Positions 1 through 12,242 of a stretch of DNA of 64,000 nucleotides are shown piece by piece. Position 1 is the stretch's first letter, and every line of letters begins with the position of its first letter. The position numbers were made by a program, and so were the translations under genes. This DNA comes from Dipteronia dyeriana (taxonomy: Eukaryota; Streptophyta; Magnoliopsida; Sapindales; Sapindaceae). The notes beneath the pieces were generated by a model. The model was not told where the DNA came from. It saw only the letters and a program-made list of their open reading frames with translations, and did not search any database. The DNA lies in contig CM065298.1 in the NCBI GenBank assembly GCA_032871835.1, positions 8,543,596 to 8,607,595 on the forward strand, written 5' to 3'.

Positions 1-876
1 TAGAATTAATGGAGAGCGAGGTATTGATTTGATCCCAGTTGGAGTTACTATACGGAAACCAGATGCGATCGTAAACATCGTCAGGAAACCTGAGGCATTA
101 ACTTTCTTTTTAGTTAAGCTAGAAGAAACTTTTTAAGTACAGGAATTTGGAAATAGAAATGACTTACCTGATCATTGGATTGTCTGATGAATAAACACCC
201 AGGCGAGCAAATCGGATAAGAGATCCATATTCAGTTGTGTAAGTTGTATTTTTCAAGGGCCTGAACTCTAACGCCGATATAAAAGGTGTTCCAGAATCGG
301 TGTTTACAAGACAAACATATATATAATTCAAAGAAGGGGAGTGTATGATTTCCTTAACTATGATAGTAGATTCATTGCCAAGGATCACAGAATCCCACAT
401 ATTGGCTCCAAGGTGCAAATCAAACTCTGGTACCTTAGTTTGGAAATCATAATTTCCATACAGGAAACTTGCTCTGATCAAATAACTTGTGCCTCTTTTA
501 ACCTTTACATTGTAACAGTTTCTGATGCCTTCAGGAAAGCTTCTGAGAGTCCAGAGATTTTGTCGCTGAGACTCTGATTGGTACCCAACTGTTACATTCT
601 TGTTTATTCCAGTATCTATGAAGTTATCATCCCAAACATACGTCAAGCCCGTCTCCCCCGTGTAGCTTGAAGTTTCTGCTCCACAATCTATGCTGATGAA
701 ACCTGACAGAGAATAAAAAAAAAAATTGTTAAGTAATTGTCAGTAAGTACAAATGATGTTTAAGAATAAAAGTTAGAGACATTTTCCAGATTACCTGTTT
801 GATCCTGAGCATGAACAAGAACAATAAGAGCAAAAACTCCAAGCAATGAATACTGAAAAGACTCAAATTTCTCCAT
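1..876 (-). CDS. Gene A: malectin-like/LRR receptor kinase, 5' part only
   Basis: Exons on the minus strand are 795-876, 168-702 and 1-89, and the gene continues beyond the left edge. Exon 1 encodes a signal peptide that starts MEKFESFQYSLLG and ends VHAQDQ. Exon 2 starts with GFISIDCG and carries the first half of the malectin-like domain ([45 protein letters not shown]). Exon 3 opens with the family motif FPDDVYDRIW. Exon lengths of 82 and 535 bp are identical to those of gene C, and all splice sites are GT-AG. No stop or frameshift is visible in the part seen. By family knowledge the full protein would be a plasma-membrane LRR-RLK subfamily I receptor kinase of about 850-900 residues. The kinase lies outside the window, so whether the gene is functional is unknown. 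Confidence 0.9.
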
Positions 877-1860
877 ACCTTTGTCAGGTTTTTTCAGGGA
901 AGCTGACTAGAGAACCATAAGCAATAATTATCATCTTATAATTGGCGGTGCGAAAATCCCATTTGAACTATATGACTAAAGCATGTCAATGAAGTGTTGC
1001 TGCATGTGGACAGATTGTCATATTATCAAAGTCAAATATTCCAATTCTGTGTATACTCCGTGATTCACGCTCCAATTAGTCAAATGTATTTGCTAGTCAA
1101 TCGAAGATATTGTTTGACCAAATTAAAATTTGACATACAGCCAATGAGATTGGTTTTTGTGCTATAGTTTTGGTATGAGATAAAAAAAAAACAAAATAAA
1201 TAAATAAATCAAATGCTAGACTTGATTACATTAGGATTTTTCAATCTGAATGTGATATGAAATATGGCTGTCTAGCAATTTTGGATATAAAAAAAATTAA
1301 AAACGGCAAAAAGATGGAACTTTTTATTTTTGTTTTTTGGCAGAAGATAGTAATTATTGAACAAGTACAAGTCAACTAAGATATTATAAAACATAGGCTC
1401 GACTTTGAGTACATTTGAATTATCATACACCGGGATGGTACTTAATTACGGATTCAATTAGTACGTTAAAAAAGTATGTTCCAATTTATATCTAACCAAT
1501 CAAATTTAGGCATGTTAATCACTATTATTTATATTTAATTATTTTTTTTAAAAGTGTTTATATTTAATACATGATAACGGTTGACATGACTGATTTTGAA
1601 TGGCTAAATACAAATTGAAACGTCATTTTTGATAGATAATTTGAATACCTTAATTAATTAGCTGGTGCTGCAACATGCATTACTTTGATATGGGAAAACT
1701 GAGGAGAAGATCTGATAAATGAATACGATTAATTAGTTCCAGCTGCAAAACAATACTCATAATTGGCTATTCCAATTGCAGAAAATTAAAATTGTCAATC
1801 AATTCATAGAAAATTATGCAATTAACTAGTGCTCTACTTTCATGATTATTTAAGGTTCCA
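877..1860 (-). promoter_or_regulatory. 5' flank of gene A, duplicated upstream of gene C
   Basis: Several blocks of this flank recur in order upstream of gene C. Examples are the stretch ending TTTGAGTACATTTGAATTAT near 1400-1425 (also near 17920-17942) and the AGCTGCAAAACAA block near 1740 (also near 18070). The duplication that made A and C therefore included about 1 kb of upstream DNA. No individual cis-element can be called with confidence. The region is AT-rich and has no supportable gene. Confidence 0.55.
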
Positions 1861-3540
1861 ATCATTTGTTTTTTGAAATTTAACATACAATTAGAATTGT
1901 GTTAGGACCCGTCAAGATCAAACATTAAATATATGGTCCATCTATCTATTCATATAATCGAGATATATTTACTTCCACAACATCAAATTAGGGGTTTGGA
2001 TATCAACACCCCCAACCGTCCATGAGATATCTACAACGCCTATAAATGTAGATAACGCCTATAAATGTAGACGGTGAAACTCAACCCTTTATAACCAATG
2101 TGGAAAGGAATTAGTGTACACCACCCATATTACGAGGAATGTGCAAGGTTCCAATCATTTCATATATATATATATATATTACAAGAATCCATGTTATAGA
2201 TTAATGACTTAATTTATGATATATTCAAATCTATATATGTGCATACCACAGCTTTGCGTTGAACTTGGGAATTACATTTGTATCACATTAATCTTTTATC
2301 CCTAGACGCATTTATTGGAATTTCATTGCTACAAATAATTAAGACCTTAAATTTTTGTTGACGCGAGTATTTTGCCTTCACTTCAATAAATGATGTTGCC
2401 GTTAATTACGACCTTAAAGTTTGATTGTCTTAAGAATTTGCCCTAACTTCAATAAATGATGTTAACGTCAAAATTTTGACGAACATAAAGTAACCTAGCT
2501 CCAGAAGGACATTGCATAAGATCTAAAAAAACACATGGAAGTAATGTTTGATATCCATGCTAAAAGAGTATCTCCAAAGCTGGAACCACAGGAGCAGTCC
2601 TACAGGGACTGATCCAAGGGAAGCCCTGATGGAAGTATCTTCCAGGAGGAAAGTCATTAAAGAATGTCACACTGAAGCTGAGAAGGACGAGGAAAGTCAT
2701 AATGGACATGGCTGAGGATTGAAGTATTGTGACCAGGACTTGTACGATCCCAGATTTCTGAAATTTGGGATCTAGAAACCACCTTTTGCATCTGCTAGGT
2801 TATACCATCTCCACCCTTCAAAACTTGTGCGTCACATGTGATGAACATAGATATACATGTGTTAGTAACTATTAGACCTAAAATATTAGACTGGTAGGGC
2901 ATGTGCCAACGAGCTTGACACATGAACCAAGCAAAAATACATATGTAGAACTTCTGGGATAATCAAGATTCAACAATATTAATAACTATATATCAAACTA
3001 AAAAGTTTGAATCGATAGAAAATGATTAAACAATAGTATTTAAACACTCTGAAAAGACTTAAGTTTTTTATTAAGTACACCATTTGCATATTCAAGGTGG
3101 ACCAATCTCCTACCTCTAGGTGTGTGTGCCTCACACATGGAGATCATCATAGACATGCATGCTCTAATAGGAGAAACCAATAAAATAAGGACACATATCC
3201 TCCCCTCACAATCATGGAAAATCACTATAAATTCAAAGGGAGACTCCCTCTTTTCTCTTGACCTCTCTTATTTTTCTCATGATTCTCCAGCGGTTTCCTC
3301 ATATGCGATTTGATACCAGATGGGAGGAGAAAGTCATTCTACCTCAGGGAAACACTTCATATAAACACCTACCACACCCTGGTCTTCTCTCCTGCGGGGA
3401 AGAACTTCCTGCAAGGCAGAAATTCCTGTGGGGCCTCCCAACAGACCGCCACCAAGGAGACCTACGATAGGGCTAGTCCCGGAGAGCTGCATTTACTCTC
3501 CCCTATTGTTAATTCTCATCAAGCAAATGTTTGAGGTTAA
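1861..3540. other. Intergenic; possible old LTR-like segment at about 2560-3535
   Basis: There is a short TA microsatellite at about 2162-2179. The stretch 2560-3535 is less AT-rich. It has a TATA-like ACTATAAATTC near 3223 followed by pyrimidine-rich DNA, a layout seen in some plant LTRs, but I see no terminal repeats, PBS or protein domain. The open frames around 3040-3534 are short and overlap on both strands, so I do not call them genes. Assignment to a retroelement is only a suggestion. Confidence 0.3.
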
Positions 3541-3544
3541 ATAG

Positions 3545-3776
3545 TGCCAAAATTATTAAAGCCACTATATTGCATTTTTGTTTAGTTTTGCACCACATAA
3601 GCGATAAAAAGTATACCAACAGTTGACCAATATTATTTGACTTTTTTGAGGTAAAGGCAGGTTTGAGATTGAAAACACCATTAATAACCTCGTCAGTGGT
3701 TCGAAAATTACTACCTTGCTAGAGGAGCTACTTCAGAATTCAGATCTATGGTGAACATTTCATGCTGATCTTTATA
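3545..3776 (-). other. 3' flank of gene B, homologous to the 3' flank of gene C
   Basis: Blocks such as GGCAGGTTTGAGATTGAAAA and ATTACTACCTTGCTAG occur here and again at about 12965-13032, next to the stop codon of gene C. In B this flank is separated from the stop codon at 4245 by about 460 bp of unrelated sequence (3777-4235), so something was inserted or rearranged after B and C diverged. Confidence 0.6.
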
Positions 3777-4235
3777 GAGACTCACCAGGTGTTTGACAAA
3801 ATGTCAAACACAGTAAAGAAAAACTAAAAGATACAGAGAAGATTTCAATGAAAGCAAAATTCCATTCATGGAGCTTGAGACTGAAAAACGTTTTTCATTA
3901 GTTAACTAACCATGTCTTTACAAACATATATATACTCAGGACTTAACCAATCATATAAGAGATATACCCTAAATTTCAGGGAATTAGTTGCAACCTGAAT
4001 TACCTAATTCTAACAGAATGCCAAGTCAGCATTAGGTAGATATTACTAACATATTGTTACTACAATTATTCTGATACATATGAGTTAATCACAATTGTTG
4101 CTCTTAAACAAACTCTGATCATATTGGCGATGATCAACATGATAGGGGTCTGATTGATAAAGTGTCTTAATAGAGTAGGTCTGCTCTGTATAAGTTGTTG
4201 ATTTGGCTGCAACAAAAGCTGAATGTGCTAATGCA
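3777..4235. other. Unassigned insertion between gene B and its 3' flank
   Basis: This stretch has no counterpart at the same place beside gene C. It is AT-rich and non-coding on both strands, and I could not find clear terminal inverted repeats or a target-site duplication. It may be a fragment of a retroelement. Confidence 0.35.
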
Positions 4236-5315
4236 GTGTTACTATTAACACACATGGCTGTCTGTCCTAGCCATCTCCATGGCTAAACAGTCCTTTAGTA
4301 CTATCACTACATGATTCATAGCTGGCCTTCTAATGGAAGTTTGAGATTCACAATTCATTGCTAGTTCAACAATTTTCCAGGCCGAATTACTGTCAAAATT
4401 TCCATGCAACCTTTGGTCTAATATGATGTTTCCAGACTTCACATCTCTATGCACTTTAGGTGCCTTGCAACCAAAATACTGCAGGAACTCCAATCCTACA
4501 TTTTATATCCAAACTAATTGAATCAATTCATGGAGATCAATTGAAACTTTGAACAAAAACCGTATATAGTTTGCTAACCTTGTGCCGACTCTACTGCTAT
4601 TCTAAGTCTCCCTTTCCAGCTCAAGACATCTTCATTGCCCTCTACGCCCATAAACAAAAAGCCTTTTCAATTTTGGTGCATTCGATTTCATGATTCAAAT
4701 AGTTGAAAGAAAAATAAGCATGTTTCAATCAAACCTGCTCTAAGATGATCTTTTAAGTTTCCATTGGCCATGCACTCATAAATGAGCCCAACATGGTTGC
4801 CTTCATCACAATAGCAACAAAGGGCTGTCAAGTTTCTGTGATGAACAGTCAGAAGAAGCTTGACCTCTGCTTCAAACTGATCGTACCCTTGCCGAGAAGA
4901 TTGAGAGAGCATTTTCACAGCTACTTCAGTGTCATCATCTAAGTAGCCGTGGAAAACTTTCCCAAAACTTCCATCACCGAGAAGTATTTCGAAGTTATTG
5001 GTCATCTTCACAACCTCAGCATATGTAAATCGCGTGTTCTTCAAGTTCAATGCCCCTATATTCGGTGTCTTGGAAATTTGGAATCAGTCATGATGAAATT
5101 GGCATCAATCTTCCCTGGAGAAGATTGAATTATAAATTGGTTCAGGGTGGTGGGTTTGGCTGGCGTTTTTTTGTTGCCTCTGTTGTTGGGTTGCGTTGTT
5201 TGTTCTTATTTTCTGTTTGGGCCAGTCAAGGCTGCTGTTTGGTTTGTGGTCTGTTGCTCTTTTGGTCGTAGGCTGGTTGTTTGCATCTGTTGGGGGCCTT
5301 AGCTTTTGCTTTTTA

Positions 5316-7236
5316 TGTAAGGTCCAGTTTCAGTTAGATTTTCCTAGGTCCAGTATCCAAGCCTAAATCCAAGCTCACAAGATTTGAACCCAAAAGTTGA
5401 TCAAGTCCAAGACCCAAGATCAAGGTTGACCCAGCCCAATAGCCTGTTATATATATAAAAAAAATTAAGTGAAGAGACAACCAGCTGCCAGGTGGAGTGT
5501 ATATGTGTATATGTGCATGCCTGTAGTGGCTTATAAATAATAATAAAATTAAGAGATAGGGAAGATAAGAAGGGAGGCGGTGGAAAGAGTTTAAAATAAT
5601 AATAATAATAACAATAAATAAAGGAAAGAAATTATTTCAAAAACAATTAAAAAATTAAAAAAATTAAAAAAGAAAAGAAAGGACTTGGTAGAAGAGAAAA
5701 GGTGGGGGTGGATAACAAAACAGAGAGAAGCAAATCAGAGAAATAAAAAGAAAGAGAGCTGACAGAAAAGTAGGAAGAAGACGAAGCTGGGCGAGAGAAA
5801 GAACCGAGAGATTGTGAGAGAGAATTAGACCAAGATTTTGAGAGAGAGAGAGAGAGAGAGAATGGAGAATGTGGGTGGATCCAGAAACAGACGGAATCCA
5901 GTCCCAGAACAGTTTTGAGTACATGAGTTTTGTGAGTAAATAATTCATTTTATTTAAGATTAAGTTAATCATTTTTGAATTATATGTTAGCTATAATTAT
6001 TTAGAAGATTATTAGAAACAAATGATTTTATCTAGAAAATAGAATTCCAGATAATTTGAGATATTTTAATAAATGTGTAGATTTCCAGAATTTAAAAATA
6101 GATTAGTTATAGAATTAAGATTTAGAAAGAATAATAGTTCATGTATTTTCAAACCGATTTCCTGTTAGATTGTCAGATTTTCAAACAGATTTCTAGTTTG
6201 TCAGAATGTCAGATTTTCAGATATATTTCAAGATTTCAAGATTTCAAGATTTCTTCTTTTTTTTAGAAAGATTACTAGATTTTTAGAAAGTTTTTCCGAT
6301 TTTCAGATTCAAGTGTTTTTTGTGAGTTTTCAAAAAAGAAGAGAAAAGAAGATCGATTTATGTTTTCATAAAAGTATTTAGAAATAATTATGTGTATGTT
6401 CAGATTTTAAGATATCATATATGTACCGTCTCCAGTAAATTATATTCAAATTATTAGCCTTTGGGGTTGCTCTACACATGTATGTGAGATTACTTTGCAC
6501 GTGTATGTGAGATTGTATTCAGATTATTAGCCTTTGGGGTTGCTCTACACGTGTATGTGAGATTACTCTGCACTATCGATCGTACATCGATGTGTATGTG
6601 AGATTATTACTCTGCACTGGTGATAGATATCACCATATATGTGAGATATGTATTTCCCCCTACTCTGCGTGTGTATTGAGATGTTTTGCCACGTACGTGA
6701 GATATTCCCCTAGGTACTAGTTTGGTAAAGAGTTCTCAGATTTTATATATTACTTACTATGATCAGTAAAGAAAAGATTTCAAATCATCATAAAAGATTT
6801 CAGATTTTTAGATATTCTATATTTTATATAAGTAGAAAATGTTTCATTATATTATGTAGTATCTACAAAAAAAATGTCTTAACTACAAAAAAAAAAAAAA
6901 TAGTTCTCAGCCTATGTTACAGAACAGTTTCAGATTAAATCCTGATTTATTTCGGAAAGAGATAAAGAATTTAGAAAAAGATATAAAAATGTTTTCTACG
7001 TATTAAGTTTAGCCTAATAGATATAGAATTCAGAAAGAAATAAATAGTTTTCAGTATATATTTTTGTTTGCCAACATAAAGTTAAATGAACTACGAGAGC
7101 TTTGATCCTTATTAAATATACGGTGCGTAGACGTTTGAGTTGTAAATCTCAAACTCAAGCCCATCAGATAAAGAAAAAGATAAGAATTTCATAGGATTTC
7201 CTCGTTCTCAAAATAGGAGTTGGGCGGGTCCTGCCA
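5316..7236 (+). mobile_element. Probable solo LTR of a Ty3/gypsy-like retrotransposon
   Basis: The unit begins TGTAAGGTCC and ends GGGTCCTGCCA. It is flanked by TTTTA and TTTTG, a 5-bp target duplication with one mismatch, and sits inside the LINE tail. It is about 1.9 kb with no coding capacity, contains TATA-like TTATAAATAAT near 5531 and a long GA-rich tract (5690-5865), and shares sequence with 9790-11425 and, in reverse, with 37834-37948. Long LTRs of this type are found in chromovirus-class gypsy elements, but the lineage is an inference. Open frames inside it are chance products of the GA-rich tract. Confidence 0.55.
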
Positions 7237-7359
7237 TTTTGTCTTTCCATTGGCTTGAAAGTCTGTTGGTGTGCTCTGGTTGTGTGTTTTGGTTGCTGCG
7301 GGCTTTGGTTGCTTGTCAGTATGTTGGGATTTTGGTGTAATTGTTGGCTTGCTCTTTGC

Positions 7360-7887
7360 TAAGGGTGGACATTAAGTTTTGAACCGAACCGAACCAAAAA
7401 AAGGGTGTTCGGTTCAGTTTATCAAATGAATTCGGTTTAAACCAGTTTAAAAAATTAAAAACCGAAAAAAAATCGGTTCAAACCGATTTGGTTTCTTAAA
7501 AACCGGTTTGAACCGATTAAACCACTTATATAAGTATAACTAAAAAAAACCCTAACAAACTTCTTTAGATTTTCTTTCATTATTTAGGTTTAATTTGTTT
7601 TTTATTTTGGGCTTGGGGCTTGGAATATTAAAAATATTAAAACTCTGACCCAAAATTAGAATCCATCAAATTTAAAAACATATTAAAAAGAACTCATTAA
7701 GCCCATCAAATCAATAAGGTCCATTAGGTCCAAACCGAAATGAACCGAACCAACGAACCGATTAAAATTAAATCACTTCAGTTCGGTTAGCATTTCTTAT
7801 TCGGTTTAAACCGGTTCAATTTTGGATGAACCGAAATATTTTCGGTTCAGTTTGGCTTTATCCAAAACCGAACCGTGCTCATCCCTA
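7360..7887. mobile_element. hAT-type MITE with 8-bp target duplication
   Basis: The 528-bp element is flanked by identical 8-bp copies of CTCTTTGC (7352-7359 and 7888-7895). Its ends are imperfect inverted repeats: TAAGGGTGGACA on the left, and TAGGGATGAGCACGG when the right end is read in reverse. The interior is filled with CGGTTCGGTT and AAACCGGTTT motifs. It has no coding capacity. The TSD length and terminal sequence fit non-autonomous hAT elements, and a relative lies at 27617-28242. Confidence 0.8.
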
Positions 7888-8700
7888 CTCTTTGCCTTTT
7901 GGTGCCTTTTATATATTTTTGTCCGTAAAAAAAAGAAAAAAGAAAAAAAGATTGAAGTATAACTTTGAGAGATTCGATATGCATGACTGTTGAGGAACAG
8001 AAGCCACACATATCAAGGCTATAAATGCTTGTTCATGTCAGAATTATATTTCTAGTTATATTTCTATTTAAGCATCAAAGGGTATATTAGTATTCCTATT
8101 TCTATTTTCTAGTTATATAAGGATTACTATTCCAATTTCTAGTTACATTAGTCTTTTATTTCCTTACCTATATAATCTCTCTTTCTTAGTTATGTTCAAA
8201 ATACGACAATTTTACAAAATGTGTCTCAGAATTTCAAAAGAAATGTGATGAATGCCATACCTCGTTTTATCCTTATTACTTTATGTTTCCAGAAGAAGAC
8301 TGAGAGACTTATCAGGACGAGAACTGAGGCAACTGAGGCAACTGAGGCAACTATCAGTTTTCTTCTTCTTCTTCATCATGTTGATGACGAGCAGAGCTGC
8401 AGAGATTTGGATTTCGATCAACACTACAATCAAAGCAGCACCAAGCGATGAGATCACAAATCTAATCGATGGAACTATAACTCCTAATAATAATCGATCT
8501 CAGGATTTCTCTAAGAATTATATATTATTCTAATCTAGTTTCCACAGAGATATTTATTAATTTTGTTGATATAAGGATATGGGTTCATATTAGTAGAGAA
8601 ATAGTTTAGCATACCATGAAAGTGAACCATTTTTCGATCTTTCAATGAGCTCGATTGGAAGTTTCTGGTTACGTTTCTGTAAAGGCATAGCAGAAACATA

Positions 8701-9789
8701 CATACAGTAAATCTTACCAATAAACTTGACGGCTCTTCACGTAAATACTTGTATAATTAGGAGTCTTTCTAATTTTGTTAATTTCCAATAGTTTGAAAGG
8801 GAAAAACAAAAAACAAAAAGACGACGTTTTAGAAATAGAGAGGAGGGATACCGAACATTGCTACCGGTCCAGAGAGAAACTAATATATGTTGTAAAAATT
8901 TGAGGATTAAATGGATATTGGGAAATCAATATAGGTCAAGCTAGGTGTGCTAAAGCGCTATACTTAGGATCAGATTATACCCCTCAAGCACAATGTCCTA
9001 GTGTAATCGGGGAAAACGGCTATGACCTTCAACATTCAATGACCTGTTAAATACCGTAAGGGTGCATTCCTAATATAGTATTCTAGAACAGTTAGAACAT
9101 ATATTCTCATTCCTCTTGGTATCTCAAAGTTCTTACATAAAATGATTCTCTATTTATAATTTGAAATCGGACCTTTTGTAAAATAAAAACACCATTAACA
9201 ATACCATTAATTAATTTGAATAATGGTCAAGTATTTATTGTTATAAAACCAACTGAACGGTCACATAATTGTACACATAAAATCATCATTAGTGACAACA
9301 GTTACGACTTCTAAAATTAATAAAATGTAATTGTTGTATTTTGAAATTTTAAATAAAATTTCCAACAAATTCACTTCCATTAATGGAGGCCAATGTGCAC
9401 AGAAAAAGAAGAAAAAAAAAATGAACCAGCGTTGAACATGTCATTTTTTTTAAGGTTGAAAATCAGTTGCAGAGCTTATTATTTTTTTTAAGATTAAACA
9501 CGATAGATGATTTTTGAATTAAACACTATAGGTTATTTATTTATTTATTTATATTAAACAGCCTAGAGTTTTTTAAGTTTTTTTTTTTAACGCAGATCTC
9601 CTTACACGATTAAACACGATAAGATTTCTTTTTCTTATTTTATTAAACATGATAATTTTTTTTGATTAAACACAATAAGATTTGTTTAGATACCTCCATT
9701 ACCTCCCATGGAGGCCTATTTCAAGCATACCTCTACCATTGGAGGTCTGTTCAAAACATCCATGACAGGTGTTCAGTCAGAGTTAGAGT
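8701..9789. other. Intergenic AT-rich DNA with short interspersed repeats
   Basis: No gene is supportable. Between about 9490 and 9680 the motif ATTAAACACGATA recurs about six times at irregular spacing of 25-55 bp, with small variants, among T-rich runs. The region marks where homology to the extracellular exons of the receptor kinases is lost upstream of gene B. Confidence 0.5.
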
Positions 9790-11425
9790 CAGAGCCGCTA
9801 GTATGATAGATGTTTATCTCCAGTTCTACGTGAGCCCAGAGAGATCAGGGACACGTATGACAGATTTCTCTGGGTACTAGTTTGGTGTTTATTTTCAGAT
9901 TATATGTATATATATTATATTATATTGATTACGATCAACAGATAAAGAAAAGAGATTATTAGATTTACACCAGATATTTGAGAATGAGAAATTCAACGGT
10001 ATTTGATTTACAACATTACATATTTTAGAGAAATGAGATTTCTTCGTGAAGCATGCCAACAATACTCTTAATGGTTTTATTACGTGACTTGTAAAGATTT
10101 ATAGCAACAAAAGATTTGATTAGAACAAACATTTTTATACAGTATAATTATATTATATCAAGTAGTTTTGTAAACGAGATATATATATATATATTTGATT
10201 TGTAAAGAAAGAATGTTTAGAGTTTCTTAAAAGAAAGTATTATTTGATTTTTAAGTTTTTAAGTTATGTTATAAAAGGAAATGAAGATTTTACTATATAT
10301 TTATATGGAAAATGAGTTTTATTTATAGAGAAGACTTTTAGTTAGTTTTCAGCTTGTATTACAGGACAATTCAGATTAAATCTTGGTCAATTTTAGGAAG
10401 AGATACATTTTTAGAAAGAGATATGGAAAAAGATATAGAATTCAGAAAAAGAAAGAGAAACAGATACAAGATGGTTTTCTTCGGTTTAGATTAAGTTTAG
10501 TGGGTATAAGCTTATCAAACATTAATGTATTTAGAAAGATATTTTATTAATTTCAGAAGCATAGAGAAAAGATATTGCTTTCAGATTTATTAAAGATAAT
10601 AGTTTTAGTAAAGTTTGTAAGAAAGAAAAGATGTTTTCAAAGTTTATTTCCACTCACTGACCGTTAGCGCTCATTCTTTTATTTTAAGCTATTTTTCTCA
10701 AGAATCAACAGGTTCGTACAGATTCTTTGGTATCATGAAATTGGCCACATGTGATGACAAAAAAAAATGGTAGTTCATGATTTAATTAAAACATGCAAAT
10801 GTGTATATTTTCATCAACATTTTGTACGGTAAGTTTCACATTTTGAGATGCATGGTCGGACATGATCGGTTTTGCTTGGTCGACCATGTTCTGTTTTGCT
10901 TGGTTGGCCGTGTTCGGTTTTGTTTAGTCTGTCGTGGTCATGGTCGGATTTCTTGGTCGGTTTTTTTTTTCACAGGTTGGTTTCATTCTGGTCGGATTTG
11001 TACTGGTCGGATATGTAATGGTCGGATTTGTACTGATCGGTTTTGTATGATCGGTTTTTGTATGGTCGATTTTTCATGAATTTTAAATGTCATATTATTT
11101 TTATAACTAGTTTTGAGTTCGTAAATGTTTAGCAAATGGGTCCGACACAAGAAAAAGAATTTTTTTTATTTCAACTAAATTATGTTTTATGATGGGCCAT
11201 AACCCACATATATAAATTTTATCCTTAACTTATAAGGTGGAAAAGTTTGTAAAGGCCAAGTGATTTTGTTAAAGCTTTTTGCTAGGAGCCACTTTGAAAC
11301 TTTGAGATCTGATGATTTACTATGAAAAATTTACATAAAACACATATTTCAGTCAGAAAGATCGAGTTCTCACAGAATCCTCTCGGACTCAAGATAGGAG
11401 TCCGGATGGGTCCTGTAAATTTGGT
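9790..11425 (+). mobile_element. Decayed LTR-like copy related to 5316-7236
   Basis: This region shares ordered blocks with the solo LTR at 5316-7236. Examples are GGTACTAGTTTGGT, the TATTACAGGACA-TTCAGATTAAATC stretch near 10355-10380 and the terminal ACTCAAGATAGGAGTC followed by GGGTCCTG near 11390-11420. The 3' 120 bp also matches, in reverse, 37834-37948. The left boundary is unclear and a cluster of 15-bp repeats sits within it. It is non-coding. Confidence 0.5.
10845..11075 (+). repeat. Degenerate 15-bp tandem repeat (TGGTCGGATTTGTAC type)
   Basis: Units of 14-15 bp such as TGGTCGGATTTGTAC, TGGTCGGATATGTAA and TGATCGGTTTTGTA run in tandem between about 10985 and 11065. Looser copies extend back to about 10850. 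The 92-codon open frame across it is a by-product of the repeat. The related LTR at 5316-7236 lacks this array. Confidence 0.65.
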
Positions 11426-12240
11426 TGTGAGATCTATTAGTATATACACTCTTGCTTTTTATTTTCACCTTCTCTTGTTATTTTTTTTTCCAATATGAGA
11501 TTCATATCATTTTCTTGAGCTTCATATATAAAAAAAATTACCTTGTAAATCTCTTAAATTGAAAAAAACTTATTTGTTTGTAAGATAGTGCAAACCGTAG
11601 AGGTAAAGTAGCGAGAGAAACACAAAAAAAAAAAAAACTTAAAATACATAAGTGATTTGAAACGAGAGAATTCCATTTTAAGATCTACTTCTCTCTTCTG
11701 ATTTTTTTTTGACCGGCCTAGATCAAGAATTACATGCGCAACTCAAGCATCTACTTTCATACCAAGAAATATCTACAATTTCTCACATGTTTTTTAAAAT
11801 ACCCATACCAAGAGGGATGTGTGGAGTTCACTTTTACTCATCCCCTCTCATAAGGATGATATGTGTCCAGAGAGGGGTAAATTTATCTCAAAAGATAACA
11901 GTGTTTGGATAAATTCACCTCTCCATGGACACTTGTCATCCATGCGGGAGGGGGGTAATGCTCACACAACCTAAAAGGGTGAGTGAAAATGGATTTAGAT
12001 GTGTGAGGGTTCCAATCATTTTTTATTGAGATATTAATATTTGAGTCCCTATATTTTGTTTTGAATTATTTATTTTTTACTCATTAATTCATTTTTAATG
12101 GATTGATCCCTATGTTTTCAGAAACCATTTATCACTAATTTACACATAGCTTCAGTTTCATTGACTAAAAGTACCATTAGGACCTTTAAAATTTTGACAA
12201 TTACAAAAAAAAAAAAAATTGATTTGGGAAATTACTTTTC
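11426..12240. other. Intergenic, no gene seen
   Basis: This is AT-rich sequence with several homopolymer runs (for example A-tracts near 11624 and 12206). Short open frames occur but none has domain-like composition. Nothing further can be supported. Confidence 0.5.
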
Positions 12241-12242
12241 TA

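Larger units (their letters stand above)
5130..7947 (+). mobile_element. 5'-truncated LINE 3' end, interrupted by two later insertions
   Basis: The element lies between two copies of AAGATTGAA (5121-5129 and about 7948-7956), a 9-bp target-site duplication inside an intron of gene B. It ends on the plus strand in an A-rich tail (about 7927-7947). Its G/T-rich sequence resembles the untranslated 3' end of plant L1-type LINEs and the segment at 12429-12650. After subtracting the solo LTR (5316-7236) and the MITE (7360-7887), only about 350 bp of LINE remain. This is typical of a 5'-truncated, target-primed insertion. No coding sequence is left. Confidence 0.65.
4245..8700 (-). pseudogene. Gene B: gutted LRR receptor kinase pseudogene
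   Basis: Recognisable minus-strand exons are 4245-4495, 4579-4641, 4735-5114, a transmembrane exon at about 8260-8430 and a shortened LRR exon at about 8615-8690. The malectin-like domain and signal peptide are absent. Lesions: an in-frame deletion fuses HRDVKSGNIILD directly to QRLHGNFD, removing the DFG motif, activation loop, an intron and the start of the last exon (about 620 bp relative to gene C); the 380-bp kinase exon is 8 bp longer than expected, giving an immediate in-frame TAG near 5055; the transmembrane exon is frameshifted after NPNLCSS; and a 2.8-kb mobile DNA insertion splits the gene at 5130-7947. The glycine loop (GDGSFGKV) and the VAVK lysine remain. It is a close paralogue of gene C and cannot make an active kinase. 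Confidence 0.85.

Noticed and set aside
5664..5972. Minus-strand frame rich in Ser/Leu (102 codons)
   Set aside because: It is produced by the GA-rich tract of the solo LTR read in reverse; no domain and no splice context.
8252..8533. Plus-strand open frames over the gene B transmembrane exon
   Set aside because: They are antisense shadows of a degraded exon whose minus-strand sequence matches gene C; the composition comes from the GAGGCAACT repeat and the CTT run.
10801..11079. 92-codon frame with repeated GRICTGRIC-type sequence
   Set aside because: It simply translates the 15-bp DNA repeat; the repeat unit length keeps the frame open.
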